NCBI RefSeq assembly: GCF_000956405.1
Contig: NZ_JYIV01000029.1
Coordinates: 1 to 64,000 of the forward strand
Source: Microbacterium oxydans
GTDB taxonomy: Bacteria > Actinomycetota > Actinomycetes > Actinomycetales > Microbacteriaceae
Direction of reading: 5' to 3'
Length of the DNA: 64,000 nucleotides
Part shown: positions 42,092-49,225 of the stretch, piece after piece
Position numbering within the stretch: position 1 is the stretch's first letter
Layout: the number at the start of each line of letters is the position of its first letter
Translations under genes and position numbers: made by a program
Notes under the pieces: generated by a model
Told to the model about the DNA's origin: nothing
What the model saw: only the letters and a program-made list of their open reading frames with translations
Databases searched by the model: none

Positions 42092-43710
42092 TCGGGTCGC
42101 GCGTCGTCTTCGCCGCGATGAGGCCAGTATGACAGGGCCCGCTCCGCGAGCGCGGTGATCGTGAGAGACGGATTCACGCCGGGGTTCGCGGGAACGGCCG
42201 CGCCGTCGACGACGTGCAGGCCAGGGTGCCCCCAGACTCGGTGATACGCATCGACGACGCCGTCCGCGGGCGAAGCCGAGATCACAGCGCCGCCGAGGAA
42301 GTGCGCGGTCAGGGGGATGCCGAACACCTCCGGCCAGGATCCGCGAGCAGCGGCGGGCACACCGCCGTCCGCCTCGACCCGCGCCGCGATCGCCGCAGCG
42401 GCCGTGTGAGCCTGAGGCAGGTAGCTCGGATTCGGCTCCCCGTGACCCTGCGCGCTCGTCATGACGAGGCGACCGAAACGACGGCGCAACGAGAGCGTGA
42501 GCGAGTTGTCTGCCGTCTGCATGACCAACGCGATGATTCCTCGTTCGCTCCAGCGGCGCAGACTCCCGAGACGGAACTGCCGCGCCGGAGCGCGAAGGAT
42601 CTGGGTCACGAGGCTGCGGATTCGCGCACCGAGCGGACGATCGCCGGGGACGAGAACGGTCGCGAGCGCACCCATCAGGTTCGATCCGGGCCCGTAGCGC
42701 ACGTTCTCGACGTGCGTGCGGTCGTCGACGTGGAACGAGGTCGTGATCGCGACGCCCCGGGCGAGCTGGAGCGAGTCCGGGACCCTCACGGCGACTGCGC
42801 CATCAAGGGCCTCCGAGTTGGTGCGGGTGAGACGGCCGACAGCGTCCGAGACGCACGGCAGCGCGCCGGACGCCTTCATACGGTGCAGCAACTGCTGCGT
42901 GCCCCAGGTGCCGGCGGCGAGCACGACCTGCCGGGCGGTCACGGTCTTGCGCGCATGCCGGAACCAAGCCCCGCTGCGCTGAGTCGTCACCGCGAATCCG
43001 CCTCCGGGCAGCTCACGGACCTCGCTCACCGTGCGGAGCGCTTCGATCGCGACTCCTCGGCGCTCCGCGAGAGCCAGGTAGTTCTTCATGAGGGTGTTCT
43101 TCGCGCCGACGCGGCAGCCGACCATGCAGTTGCCGCACAGGGTGCACCCGGTGCGATCGGGCCCCTCACCACCGAAGAACGGGTCCGGCGTACGTTCCCC
43201 CGGCTTCCCGAACCAGACCCCGACCGGCGCGTGACGGAAGCTGGCGCCGACACCGAGATCCTCCGCCGCTCCAGCCATGATCCGTTCCACGGGTCCGGTA
43301 TGGGGATAGTGCGCCACCACGCCGAGCATCCGCTTCGCGGTGGCATAGTGCGGCGCCAGCTCCGACTCCCAGCCGGCGATGTCCCGCCACTGCGCGTCTT
43401 CGAAGAATGCCTCCCCCGGCTGGTACAGCGTGTTCGCATAGTTGAGCGATCCGCCTCCGACCCCGGCGCCGGCGAGGATCATCACGTGCGGCAGTCGGTG
43501 GATGCGCTGCACACCGTGGCATCCGAGCATCGGCGCCCACAGGTAGCGACGGAGATTCCAGTTCGTCTTCGCGAAGTCCTCGTCCTCGAACCGACGACCG
43601 GCTTCGTAGACACGGACCCGATAGCCCTTCTCGGCCAGGCGCAACGCGGCAACCGACCCGCCGAACCCCGATCCGACGATCACGACGTCCTCATCGAAAC
43701 CGGTCATCAC
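42076..43710 (-). CDS. GMC-family oxidoreductase, cholesterol-oxidase-like
   Basis: 544 residues from GTG 43710 (ATG 43707 next). FAD-binding N-terminus VVIVGSGFGGSVAALRLAEKG; GAGVGGGSLNYAN is the second flavin contact of cholesterol-oxidase-like GMC enzymes. The CTLCGNCMVGCRVGAKNTL segment is a CxxCxxCxxxC pattern as found in ChoD-type members, possibly binding an iron-sulfur cluster. The C-terminal HVVDGAAVPANPGVNPSLTITALAERA is typical. No Tat or Sec signal, so cytoplasmic. The substrate may be a sterol-like or other secondary alcohol. The start overlaps the lipid kinase stop by 4 nt. Confidence 0.85.
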   Translation of the reverse strand: MMTGFDEDVVIVGSGFGGSVAALRLAEKGYRVRVYEAGRRFEDEDFAKTNWNLRRYLWAPMLGCHGVQRIHRLPHVMILAGAGVGGGSLNYANTLYQPGEAFFEDAQWRDIAGWESELAPHYATAKRMLGVVAHYPHTGPVERIMAGAAEDLGVGASFRHAPVGVWFGKPGERTPDPFFGGEGPDRTGCTLCGNCMVGCRVGAKNTLMKNYLALAERRGVAIEALRTVSEVRELPGGGFAVTTQRSGAWFRHARKTVTARQVVLAAGTWGTQQLLHRMKASGALPCVSDAVGRLTRTNSEALDGAVAVRVPDSLQLARGVAITTSFHVDDRTHVENVRYGPGSNLMGALATVLVPGDRPLGARIRSLVTQILRAPARQFRLGSLRRWSERGIIALVMQTADNSLTLSLRRRFGRLVMTSAQGHGEPNPSYLPQAHTAAAAIAARVEADGGVPAAARGSWPEVFGIPLTAHFLGGAVISASPADGVVDAYHRVWGHPGLHVVDGAAVPANPGVNPSLTITALAERALSYWPHRGEDDARPDQPAG

Positions 43711-44618
43711 TCACCTCCCGTGGTCGAGGCCGGCACCAGCATGGTGAGCGCAGCCGGCAGCACGGCGATCGTGCATTCGTCCTCGCCGACCCGCTCGCCG
43801 TCGGCGTACACCACGAGGCCGGGAGCCGACACCGTCACGGTCCGCGCTCGACGATGCACCACCTCCGGTCGGTCCAAGTGCGTACCTCGGAGCAGCAGCG
43901 GGAACAGACGCAGCAGCCGCCGTCTGCCGAGCGGCGCCACGTGCACGATGTCGAGCAGTCCGTCGTCCGGAACGGCTCCGGCGCAGATGGGCATGCCTCC
44001 GCCATAGCTCGAGGTGCTCCCGACCGCGATCAGCGTGCCAGGAGCTCGCTGTGGCGCTTCTCCGTCGACGACGAGCGTGAAGTCCATGGCCCGCAGCCGC
44101 ACGAGTTCGATCAGCAATGCGAGGTAGTAGCGCAGCGCACCGTGAGGCCAGCGGAGTCGGTTCGTGCGATCACTGACCTTCGCGTCGAAGCCGAGGGCCG
44201 CGATGGTGAGGAACATCCGCTTCTCCCCCGCCGACGTGATCTCACCGACGTCTATGGACCGCGGCACTCCGGTGAGCGCGAGAGCCGCGGCGTCCGCGGC
44301 GTCACCGCGCGGCAGCTCGAGCGCGCGCGCGAGGTCGTTTCCAGTGCCTGCCGGTACCAGCACGACCGGCACCGCCGCCGCGCACACCGTGTCGAGAACG
44401 CCCGCGAGCGTACCGTCACCCCCGACCACCACCAGCGCCCGAGGAGCTTCCGCCAATGCTCTGACCGCCAGCTGCGCGGTATCGATCGCGGAGCCACCTG
44501 CGTAGGTGCGCACGTCGGCGCCTCGCTCCCGGAGATGGCGGACGGCCACGTCGGCGGCTCTCGCACCCCGGCCCTTGCCGGAGAACGGATTCGAGAGCAC
44601 CGCGATGTGCTCGGCCAT
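43707..44618 (-). CDS. Diacylglycerol kinase-family lipid kinase
   Basis: 303 residues. The DAGK catalytic domain is recognised from SNPFSGKGRG, VVVGGDGTLAGVLDTV and LVPAGTGNDLARAL; the C-terminal domain includes FLTIAALGFDAKVSDRTN, GGGMPICAGAVPDDGLLDIV and VYADGERVGEDECTIAVLP. Members phosphorylate diacylglycerol or long-chain bases (DgkB/YegS type). One nucleotide separates it from the upstream alkyl-DHAP-synthase-like gene, so they are co-transcribed; together they point to glycerolipid metabolism. Confidence 0.9.
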   Translation of the reverse strand: MAEHIAVLSNPFSGKGRGARAADVAVRHLRERGADVRTYAGGSAIDTAQLAVRALAEAPRALVVVGGDGTLAGVLDTVCAAAVPVVLVPAGTGNDLARALELPRGDAADAAALALTGVPRSIDVGEITSAGEKRMFLTIAALGFDAKVSDRTNRLRWPHGALRYYLALLIELVRLRAMDFTLVVDGEAPQRAPGTLIAVGSTSSYGGGMPICAGAVPDDGLLDIVHVAPLGRRRLLRLFPLLLRGTHLDRPEVVHRRARTVTVSAPGLVVYADGERVGEDECTIAVLPAALTMLVPASTTGGE

Positions 44619-44619
44619 G

Positions 44620-46242
44620 TCAGTGCGTCCGTTCGAGAGGGATCACGGCGCCGGGGTTGAGAATGCCGGACGGATCGAGCTCTCGTTTGATCGCTGCGAG
44701 GATGCGGACCCCGGTCTCGCCGATCTCCTGACCGAGCCAGGGCGCATGGTCGCGTCCGACCGCGTGGTGGTGGCTGATGGTTCCGCCGGACGCGATGATG
44801 GCATCGTTCACACCCATCTTCACCGCCTCCCAGGACGCGAGCGGGTCGGTACGGATCCCGGCGAGCACGGTGAAGTACAGAGAAGCCCCGGTCGGATAGA
44901 TATGGGAGACGTGGCACATGACGTAGCACTTGGCGCCCATGTCCGCGAACCCCTCCTTGAGTGCCACCTCGACCGCCGAGCGCAGCGTCTGCAGGTTCGA
45001 CCATGTGGTCGCGGTCTCCAGAGTCTCGCAGAAGACCCCGGCGTCGAGCAGCGAATCGCGCAGATACGGCCCGTCGAAGCGGGTTCTGAGCCAGTCCTCT
45101 GCAGGGCCTTCCCCGGAGGAGGTGCCGCCCGCCGCTGCGAGGTGCGCGCTCGCACGGGCCCGTCGTTCCGCGATCCCCTCGCCCTCGTACACCGTGATGA
45201 CGCTCGCGCCCTTGGCCAGCGCCTTGCCGATCCGCCCGACCTGGGCGAGGCTCACCGCTGTCTCCGCCTCATCGGACAACCGGATGACAGTCGGACCACC
45301 GCTCAGCTGTGCGACACGACGGAGTCCCTCCGCTCCGCTGGCGAAGTCGCGAAACGACCAGGACTCGAACACCCGGGCGCGCGGGATCGGATGCACACGC
45401 ACCCGCACCTCGGTGATCACGCCGAAGATCCCCTCTGACCCGAGGAGCACTCGGATCAGGTCGGGCCCTGCGGCAGAGCCAGGCGACCGCCCGAGCTCGA
45501 TGTCGCCGGTCGGTGTGGCCACTCTGATCCCGGTCACCATGGTGTCGAAGCGCCCGTTCCCCGCGGAGTTCTGCCCCGACGACCGAGCCGCCGCGAATCC
45601 ACCGATCGTGGCGTAGCGGAAGCTCTGTGGAAAGTGCCCGAGCTCGAACCCGCGCGCGGACAGCAGCGCCTCCGCCTCCGGACCCGTTGTCCCGGCCGCG
45701 AGCACGGCCTCGCCGCTGGTCTCGTCGAGCCGGATCAGTCCGCTCAGTCGCCGCACATCGAGACTGACCACCGCGTGATGCGCGCCCCGCTCCGGATCGA
45801 GCGCACCGACGACGCTCGTGCCGCCGCCGAAGGGGATGATCGCGATCCCTCGTGCTGTCGCGACGTCAAGACACGCACGGACCTCGTCGTGGTCGGCGGG
45901 ACGCACGACGGCGTCCGGAGCGTCCTGTCGTGCCTCGCGTCGGCGAAGGAGATCCGGCGTGGACCGCCCACCCGCGTGCCGCACCCGGGCCTCCGGCGTG
46001 TCGTCGACGTTCTCGAGGCCGACGGCGACGGCGAACGCCGCGTGGTCCTCGGGTGTCAGCCGCGAAGGCTCCAGTTGCACGTCGGCGAGGTCCACGGCCG
46101 GTGCAGGCTTGCGGACGCGGCCCAACAGCATCGGGAGCAGAGCACGGACCGGCAGAGGCAGCTCCTTGGCCTTCGCGGGGTCGCCCCAGCCGTTCCATCT
46201 CATCGCCGGGTCTGCATCGACCCTGCCATCCTCTTGGCTCAT
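44620..46242 (-). CDS. FAD-linked oxidase similar to alkyldihydroxyacetonephosphate synthase
   Basis: 540 residues. FAD-binding PCMH-type domain: AIIPFGGGTSVVGAL, HFPQSFRYATIGGFAAARSSGQNSAGNGRF, LLGSEGIFGVITEVRVRV. The C-terminal half has features of ADPS enzymes: a Tyr in SHIYPTGASLYFTVLAG, the HHHAVGRDHAPW motif at about residues 491-502 and LDPSGILNPGAV. Eukaryotic ADPS swaps an acyl for an alkyl group in ether-lipid synthesis; bacterial homologues are mostly uncharacterised and other D-2-hydroxyacid oxidases share the fold. Lipid-enzyme neighbours support the ether-lipid idea. Divergent from the TetR gene by 20 bp. Confidence 0.85.
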   Translation of the reverse strand: MSQEDGRVDADPAMRWNGWGDPAKAKELPLPVRALLPMLLGRVRKPAPAVDLADVQLEPSRLTPEDHAAFAVAVGLENVDDTPEARVRHAGGRSTPDLLRRREARQDAPDAVVRPADHDEVRACLDVATARGIAIIPFGGGTSVVGALDPERGAHHAVVSLDVRRLSGLIRLDETSGEAVLAAGTTGPEAEALLSARGFELGHFPQSFRYATIGGFAAARSSGQNSAGNGRFDTMVTGIRVATPTGDIELGRSPGSAAGPDLIRVLLGSEGIFGVITEVRVRVHPIPRARVFESWSFRDFASGAEGLRRVAQLSGGPTVIRLSDEAETAVSLAQVGRIGKALAKGASVITVYEGEGIAERRARASAHLAAAGGTSSGEGPAEDWLRTRFDGPYLRDSLLDAGVFCETLETATTWSNLQTLRSAVEVALKEGFADMGAKCYVMCHVSHIYPTGASLYFTVLAGIRTDPLASWEAVKMGVNDAIIASGGTISHHHAVGRDHAPWLGQEIGETGVRILAAIKRELDPSGILNPGAVIPLERTH

Positions 46243-46262
46243 GCGTTACAGTGTGACACATC
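46243..46262. promoter_or_regulatory. Compact divergent intergenic region with imperfect palindrome
   Basis: Only 20 bp separate the starts of the flavoprotein and TetR genes. GTTACAGTGTGACAC inside it is an imperfect inverted repeat (arms GTTACA and TGACAC match at four of six positions), a possible TetR operator. Promoters must extend into the two reading frames, or the mRNAs are leaderless. Confidence 0.35.
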
Positions 46263-46841
46263 ATGGAAGAACGTCAACCTCTCTGGGATGCCACCCAGAC
46301 GAAGATCCTCGACGCTGCCGATGCACTGATCGAGCGTCGCGGCGTGCACGGGCTCACCGTCGCAGAGCTCGCCCGCCGCGCCGAGCTCAGTCGACCGACG
46401 ATCTACCGCAACTGGAATGACGCCGATGACGTGGTCCGTGCGGCACTGCTGCGTCGTGTGTCCACCATCCTCAGTGCCTTCCCCGCGGGTGCGGCCACCA
46501 GGTCGGCCCTCGTCGACGACGTGCTGCGTTTCATCGGCCTCTTCCGGAGTGACGCCCTCTATGCACGACTGCTCGCCGACGAACCGGAGGCGTTCACGCG
46601 CTACACGCTGCAGCGCGTGGGGTCGAGCCAGCGCATGATCCTCGGGTGGCTGTCCGACGCCATCGGAACCGCACAGCTCGACGGATCGGTCCGCGACGGC
46701 GCGCCGCAGGAGATCGCCGTCATGGTGCTGCTCATCGCGCAGTCGGCGGTGCTCTCCCATGGCACCGTGGCAGACCTCATCTCGGAGGGCGCATGGGAAC
46801 GCGAACTTCGGGCCGCGCTCGACGGACTGCTGCGCCCATGA
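46263..46841 (+). CDS. TetR/AcrR-family transcriptional regulator
   Basis: 192 residues. N-terminal HTH: LDAADALIERRGVHGLTVAELARRAELSRPTIYRNWND. The C-terminal ligand-binding domain is all-helical with LRFIGLFRSDALYARLLADEPEAFTRY. It most likely represses its own operon with glpD (ATGA overlap) and the divergent lipid genes. The ligand is unknown; a fatty or glycerolipid molecule would fit the setting. Confidence 0.9.
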   Translation: MEERQPLWDATQTKILDAADALIERRGVHGLTVAELARRAELSRPTIYRNWNDADDVVRAALLRRVSTILSAFPAGAATRSALVDDVLRFIGLFRSDALYARLLADEPEAFTRYTLQRVGSSQRMILGWLSDAIGTAQLDGSVRDGAPQEIAVMVLLIAQSAVLSHGTVADLISEGAWERELRAALDGLLRP

Positions 46842-48289
46842 CCAGGGAGCCATCCGCGCTCAATGTCGCGCGACGGAGGACGGAGCTCATGCTCGCCGCC
46901 GAGGAGCGAGTGGATGTGCTCGTGGTCGGCGGCGGCATCACAGGCGTGGGGGTCGCGCTCGATGCGGTGTCCCGTGGACTCACCGTGACGCTGATCGACG
47001 CAGAGGACCTCGCGTTCGGCACCAGCCGGTTCAGCTCGAAGCTCGTGCACGGCGGGCTGCGCTACCTCGCCACAGGTGACATCGCCACCGCACGCGAGAG
47101 TGCGCACGAACGCCACCTGCTCATGACGACGATCGCCCCGCACCTCATCCGCCCCCTCGGGCAGCTCCTGCCGTTCTCGCAGGCTGTCACGCTCCGCCAG
47201 CGAACCGCAGGCACCGTGGGCATGGGGCTCGGCGACCTGCTGCGGATGCGCGCACACACGCCTCGCCGTGTCCTGCCTGCGCCTGCTCTGGTCTCCGCGC
47301 GCACGGCGCTGCGTCTGATGCCCGCCCTCGACCAGAGGGGCCTGCGCGGAGGGGTGCTGTCCCATGACGGTCAGCTCGTCGACGACGCGCGCCTCGTGAC
47401 GACGGTGGCCCGCACTGCAGCTTCCCTCGGCGCCCGCATCCTCACCCGGGTCCGTGCTCTCTCCCTGCGTGCGGACGGCGCCTCGGTCGAGGAGACGACC
47501 ACGGGCGAGCGTTTCGAGATCCGTGCGCGTGCGGTCGTCAACGCGACGGGCGTATGGGCGGGAGCACTCGATCAGTCGATCACGGTGCGACCGAGTCGAG
47601 GGACCCACATCGTGCTCGACGCCGCCGACCTCGGCACGCCATCGACCGCGCTGACCATCCCCCACGAGGGGTCGATCAGCCGCTATGTCTTCGCTCTGCC
47701 TCGGGCCTACGGCCGGCTGATCGTCGGACTCACCGACGAAGACTCACCCGGCGCCGTCCCCCGGGTCGCCCAGCCGACAGAGCCGGAGATCGAGTTCCTC
47801 CTGAGCAGTCTCAATCGCGTTCTCGCCACACCCGTCCGACGCGACCAGGTCCGTGGCGCCTTCGCCGGCCTGCGGCCGCTGGTCGACAGCGGCAGCGACT
47901 CGACAGCCGACATCTCCCGTCGGCACCTCGTGACCGCGTCGGACTCAGGATTCGTCTCGGTGCTTGGCGGAAAGCTGACGACCTATCGACGGATGGCCGA
48001 GGATGCCGTCGATCTCGCCATAGAGACCCGGAGCCTGCCGTCGCGACGGAGCCGCACGGCGTCGTTGCGGCTCGCGGAGCGCGATGTGCCGGCATCGGGC
48101 GAGCTGCTGGATGAGCGGACGGGGCTGACCGAGGCCGAGGTCGTCTACGCCGTCCGGGTCGAGGGGGCGATGACGGTCGACGATGTCCTCGACCGGCGGA
48201 CGCGCATCGGACTCGTCGACGCCGACCGCACGCGCTGCCTCGCGGTGGCGGATGCCGTCGTGACTCGGACGATCTCCGAGCTGTTCTGA
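46838..48289 (+). CDS. glpD: FAD-dependent glycerol-3-phosphate dehydrogenase/oxidase
   Basis: 483 residues from ATG 46838, which overlaps the TetR stop. FAD motif VDVLVVGGGITGVGVALDAVSRG; substrate-channel segment SSKLVHGGLRYLATGD; ARAVVNATGVWAG; C-terminal LGGKLTTYRRMAEDAVD. It converts glycerol 3-phosphate to dihydroxyacetone phosphate, linking lipid and central carbon metabolism. DHAP is also the backbone for ADPS-type enzymes, which fits the divergent gene. Length is somewhat shorter at the C-terminus than GlpD of E. coli but typical of actinobacterial paralogues. Confidence 0.93.
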   Translation: MTREPSALNVARRRTELMLAAEERVDVLVVGGGITGVGVALDAVSRGLTVTLIDAEDLAFGTSRFSSKLVHGGLRYLATGDIATARESAHERHLLMTTIAPHLIRPLGQLLPFSQAVTLRQRTAGTVGMGLGDLLRMRAHTPRRVLPAPALVSARTALRLMPALDQRGLRGGVLSHDGQLVDDARLVTTVARTAASLGARILTRVRALSLRADGASVEETTTGERFEIRARAVVNATGVWAGALDQSITVRPSRGTHIVLDAADLGTPSTALTIPHEGSISRYVFALPRAYGRLIVGLTDEDSPGAVPRVAQPTEPEIEFLLSSLNRVLATPVRRDQVRGAFAGLRPLVDSGSDSTADISRRHLVTASDSGFVSVLGGKLTTYRRMAEDAVDLAIETRSLPSRRSRTASLRLAERDVPASGELLDERTGLTEAEVVYAVRVEGAMTVDDVLDRRTRIGLVDADRTRCLAVADAVVTRTISELF

Positions 48290-48319
48290 GCCCAGGACTC
48301 GAGGCCAAGGACACGGCGC

Positions 48320-48361
48320 CCAGATCGCGGGGACCAGATCGCGGTGACCAGACCGCGACAT
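48320..48361 (+). repeat. Three imperfect 14-bp tandem repeats
   Basis: CCAGATCGCGGGGA, CCAGATCGCGGTGA and CCAGACCGCGACAT follow one another directly in the gap after glpD. The copies share CCAGAyCGCG. The role is unknown; replication slippage or a binding-site array are both possible. Confidence 0.75.
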
Positions 48362-48486
48362 GTGCCGAGCCGTCTCGTATCCACCGCGCGGCCAGGCAGG
48401 GAACGCGCGGGGAACACCGCGTGAAATCATCGCGAGCACGCCACCCGACGACACGTCGGCACCCGGCGAACCTGCACAGTGGTGAC

Positions 48487-49182
48487 ATGGACATGCTCTT
48501 CACGATGCTGGGCGGCAAGGGGATGTCAGGTCTGCTCAAGACCGGGACGGCCATCCTCACCACTCTCCTGGTGCTCCCGGCCCTCCTCAAACTGTTCATC
48601 GTCACGGTCGATGAAGGCTGGGCGGCGATCCGGACTCGTAACGGCAAACCCATCATCCGCAACCGTCCCCAACGACGTCCGTCCCATCGTGGCGGCGCGG
48701 TCGGTGAAGTCGTCGTGCTCGATCCGGGCTCGCACGGGGCGTTCCCCCTGTTCTACTGGTACAGACTCGTCGACGTCAGATGTCGCGCGACGGATCTGCC
48801 TGCGCGCGAGCTGAGCGGTGCCGGCGGTCATCAGCATCGCGTGCACGCCTCGTTCGAGTGGCGCCCCATACCGACCGGGCGCGATCTGCGCGTCTTCGAA
48901 CTCGACGTCGTGAACGTGAAGGAACGCGCCTCGAACATCGTCGGTGCAGCCCTGCGGGATGTGGTCCGCGGACTCGAGGGAGCCGAGCTGCCACGCAACG
49001 ACGAGATCAACACACGGGTCATCGCGGCCAGTGCCGACGAGGTTCGCCGCGCCTGCGGCGTCGAGCTGGTGCGTGTGATGGTCACCGGAGACGCCCTCAC
49101 CGACGGCTACCTGCTGTCGACCGCCCTCCGAGAGGTGGATCGGGAGGCCAAGGCCGTCGCCGCGCTGCACGCGCTGAACTGA
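48487..49182 (+). CDS. Band-7/SPFH-like membrane-anchored protein
   Basis: 231 residues from ATG 48487 (ATG 48493 close behind); a longer frame to 48421 lacks support. A hydrophobic N-terminal helix (LLKTGTAILTTLLVLPALLKLFIVTV) is followed by VDEGWAAIRTRNGKP and VVVLDPGSHGAFPLFYWYRLVDVRCRA, which resemble the start of an SPFH/prohibitin domain, and by a helical region with NVKERASNIVGAALRDVVRGL and the CGVELVRVMVTGDAL strand. SPFH proteins scaffold membrane microdomains. The match is partial and the long coiled-coil tail of flotillins is missing. Confidence 0.65.
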   Translation: MDMLFTMLGGKGMSGLLKTGTAILTTLLVLPALLKLFIVTVDEGWAAIRTRNGKPIIRNRPQRRPSHRGGAVGEVVVLDPGSHGAFPLFYWYRLVDVRCRATDLPARELSGAGGHQHRVHASFEWRPIPTGRDLRVFELDVVNVKERASNIVGAALRDVVRGLEGAELPRNDEINTRVIAASADEVRRACGVELVRVMVTGDALTDGYLLSTALREVDREAKAVAALHALN

Positions 49183-49188
49183 TCTCCC

Positions 49189-49214
49189 CGGCGCCGCCGC
49201 TGGAGCGGGCGCCG
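49189..49214. terminator. Possible terminator between convergent genes
   Basis: GGCGCCGC (49190-49197) and GCGGGCGCC (49205-49213) pair with one bulged G around a 7-nt loop, between the band-7-like gene and dxs. No T-tract. Confidence 0.4.
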
Positions 49215-49225
49215 TCGGACGGGTT

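Noticed and set aside
48320-48361. CRISPR-like array
   Set aside because: The 14-bp units are contiguous, without spacers and with only three copies, so this is a short tandem repeat.
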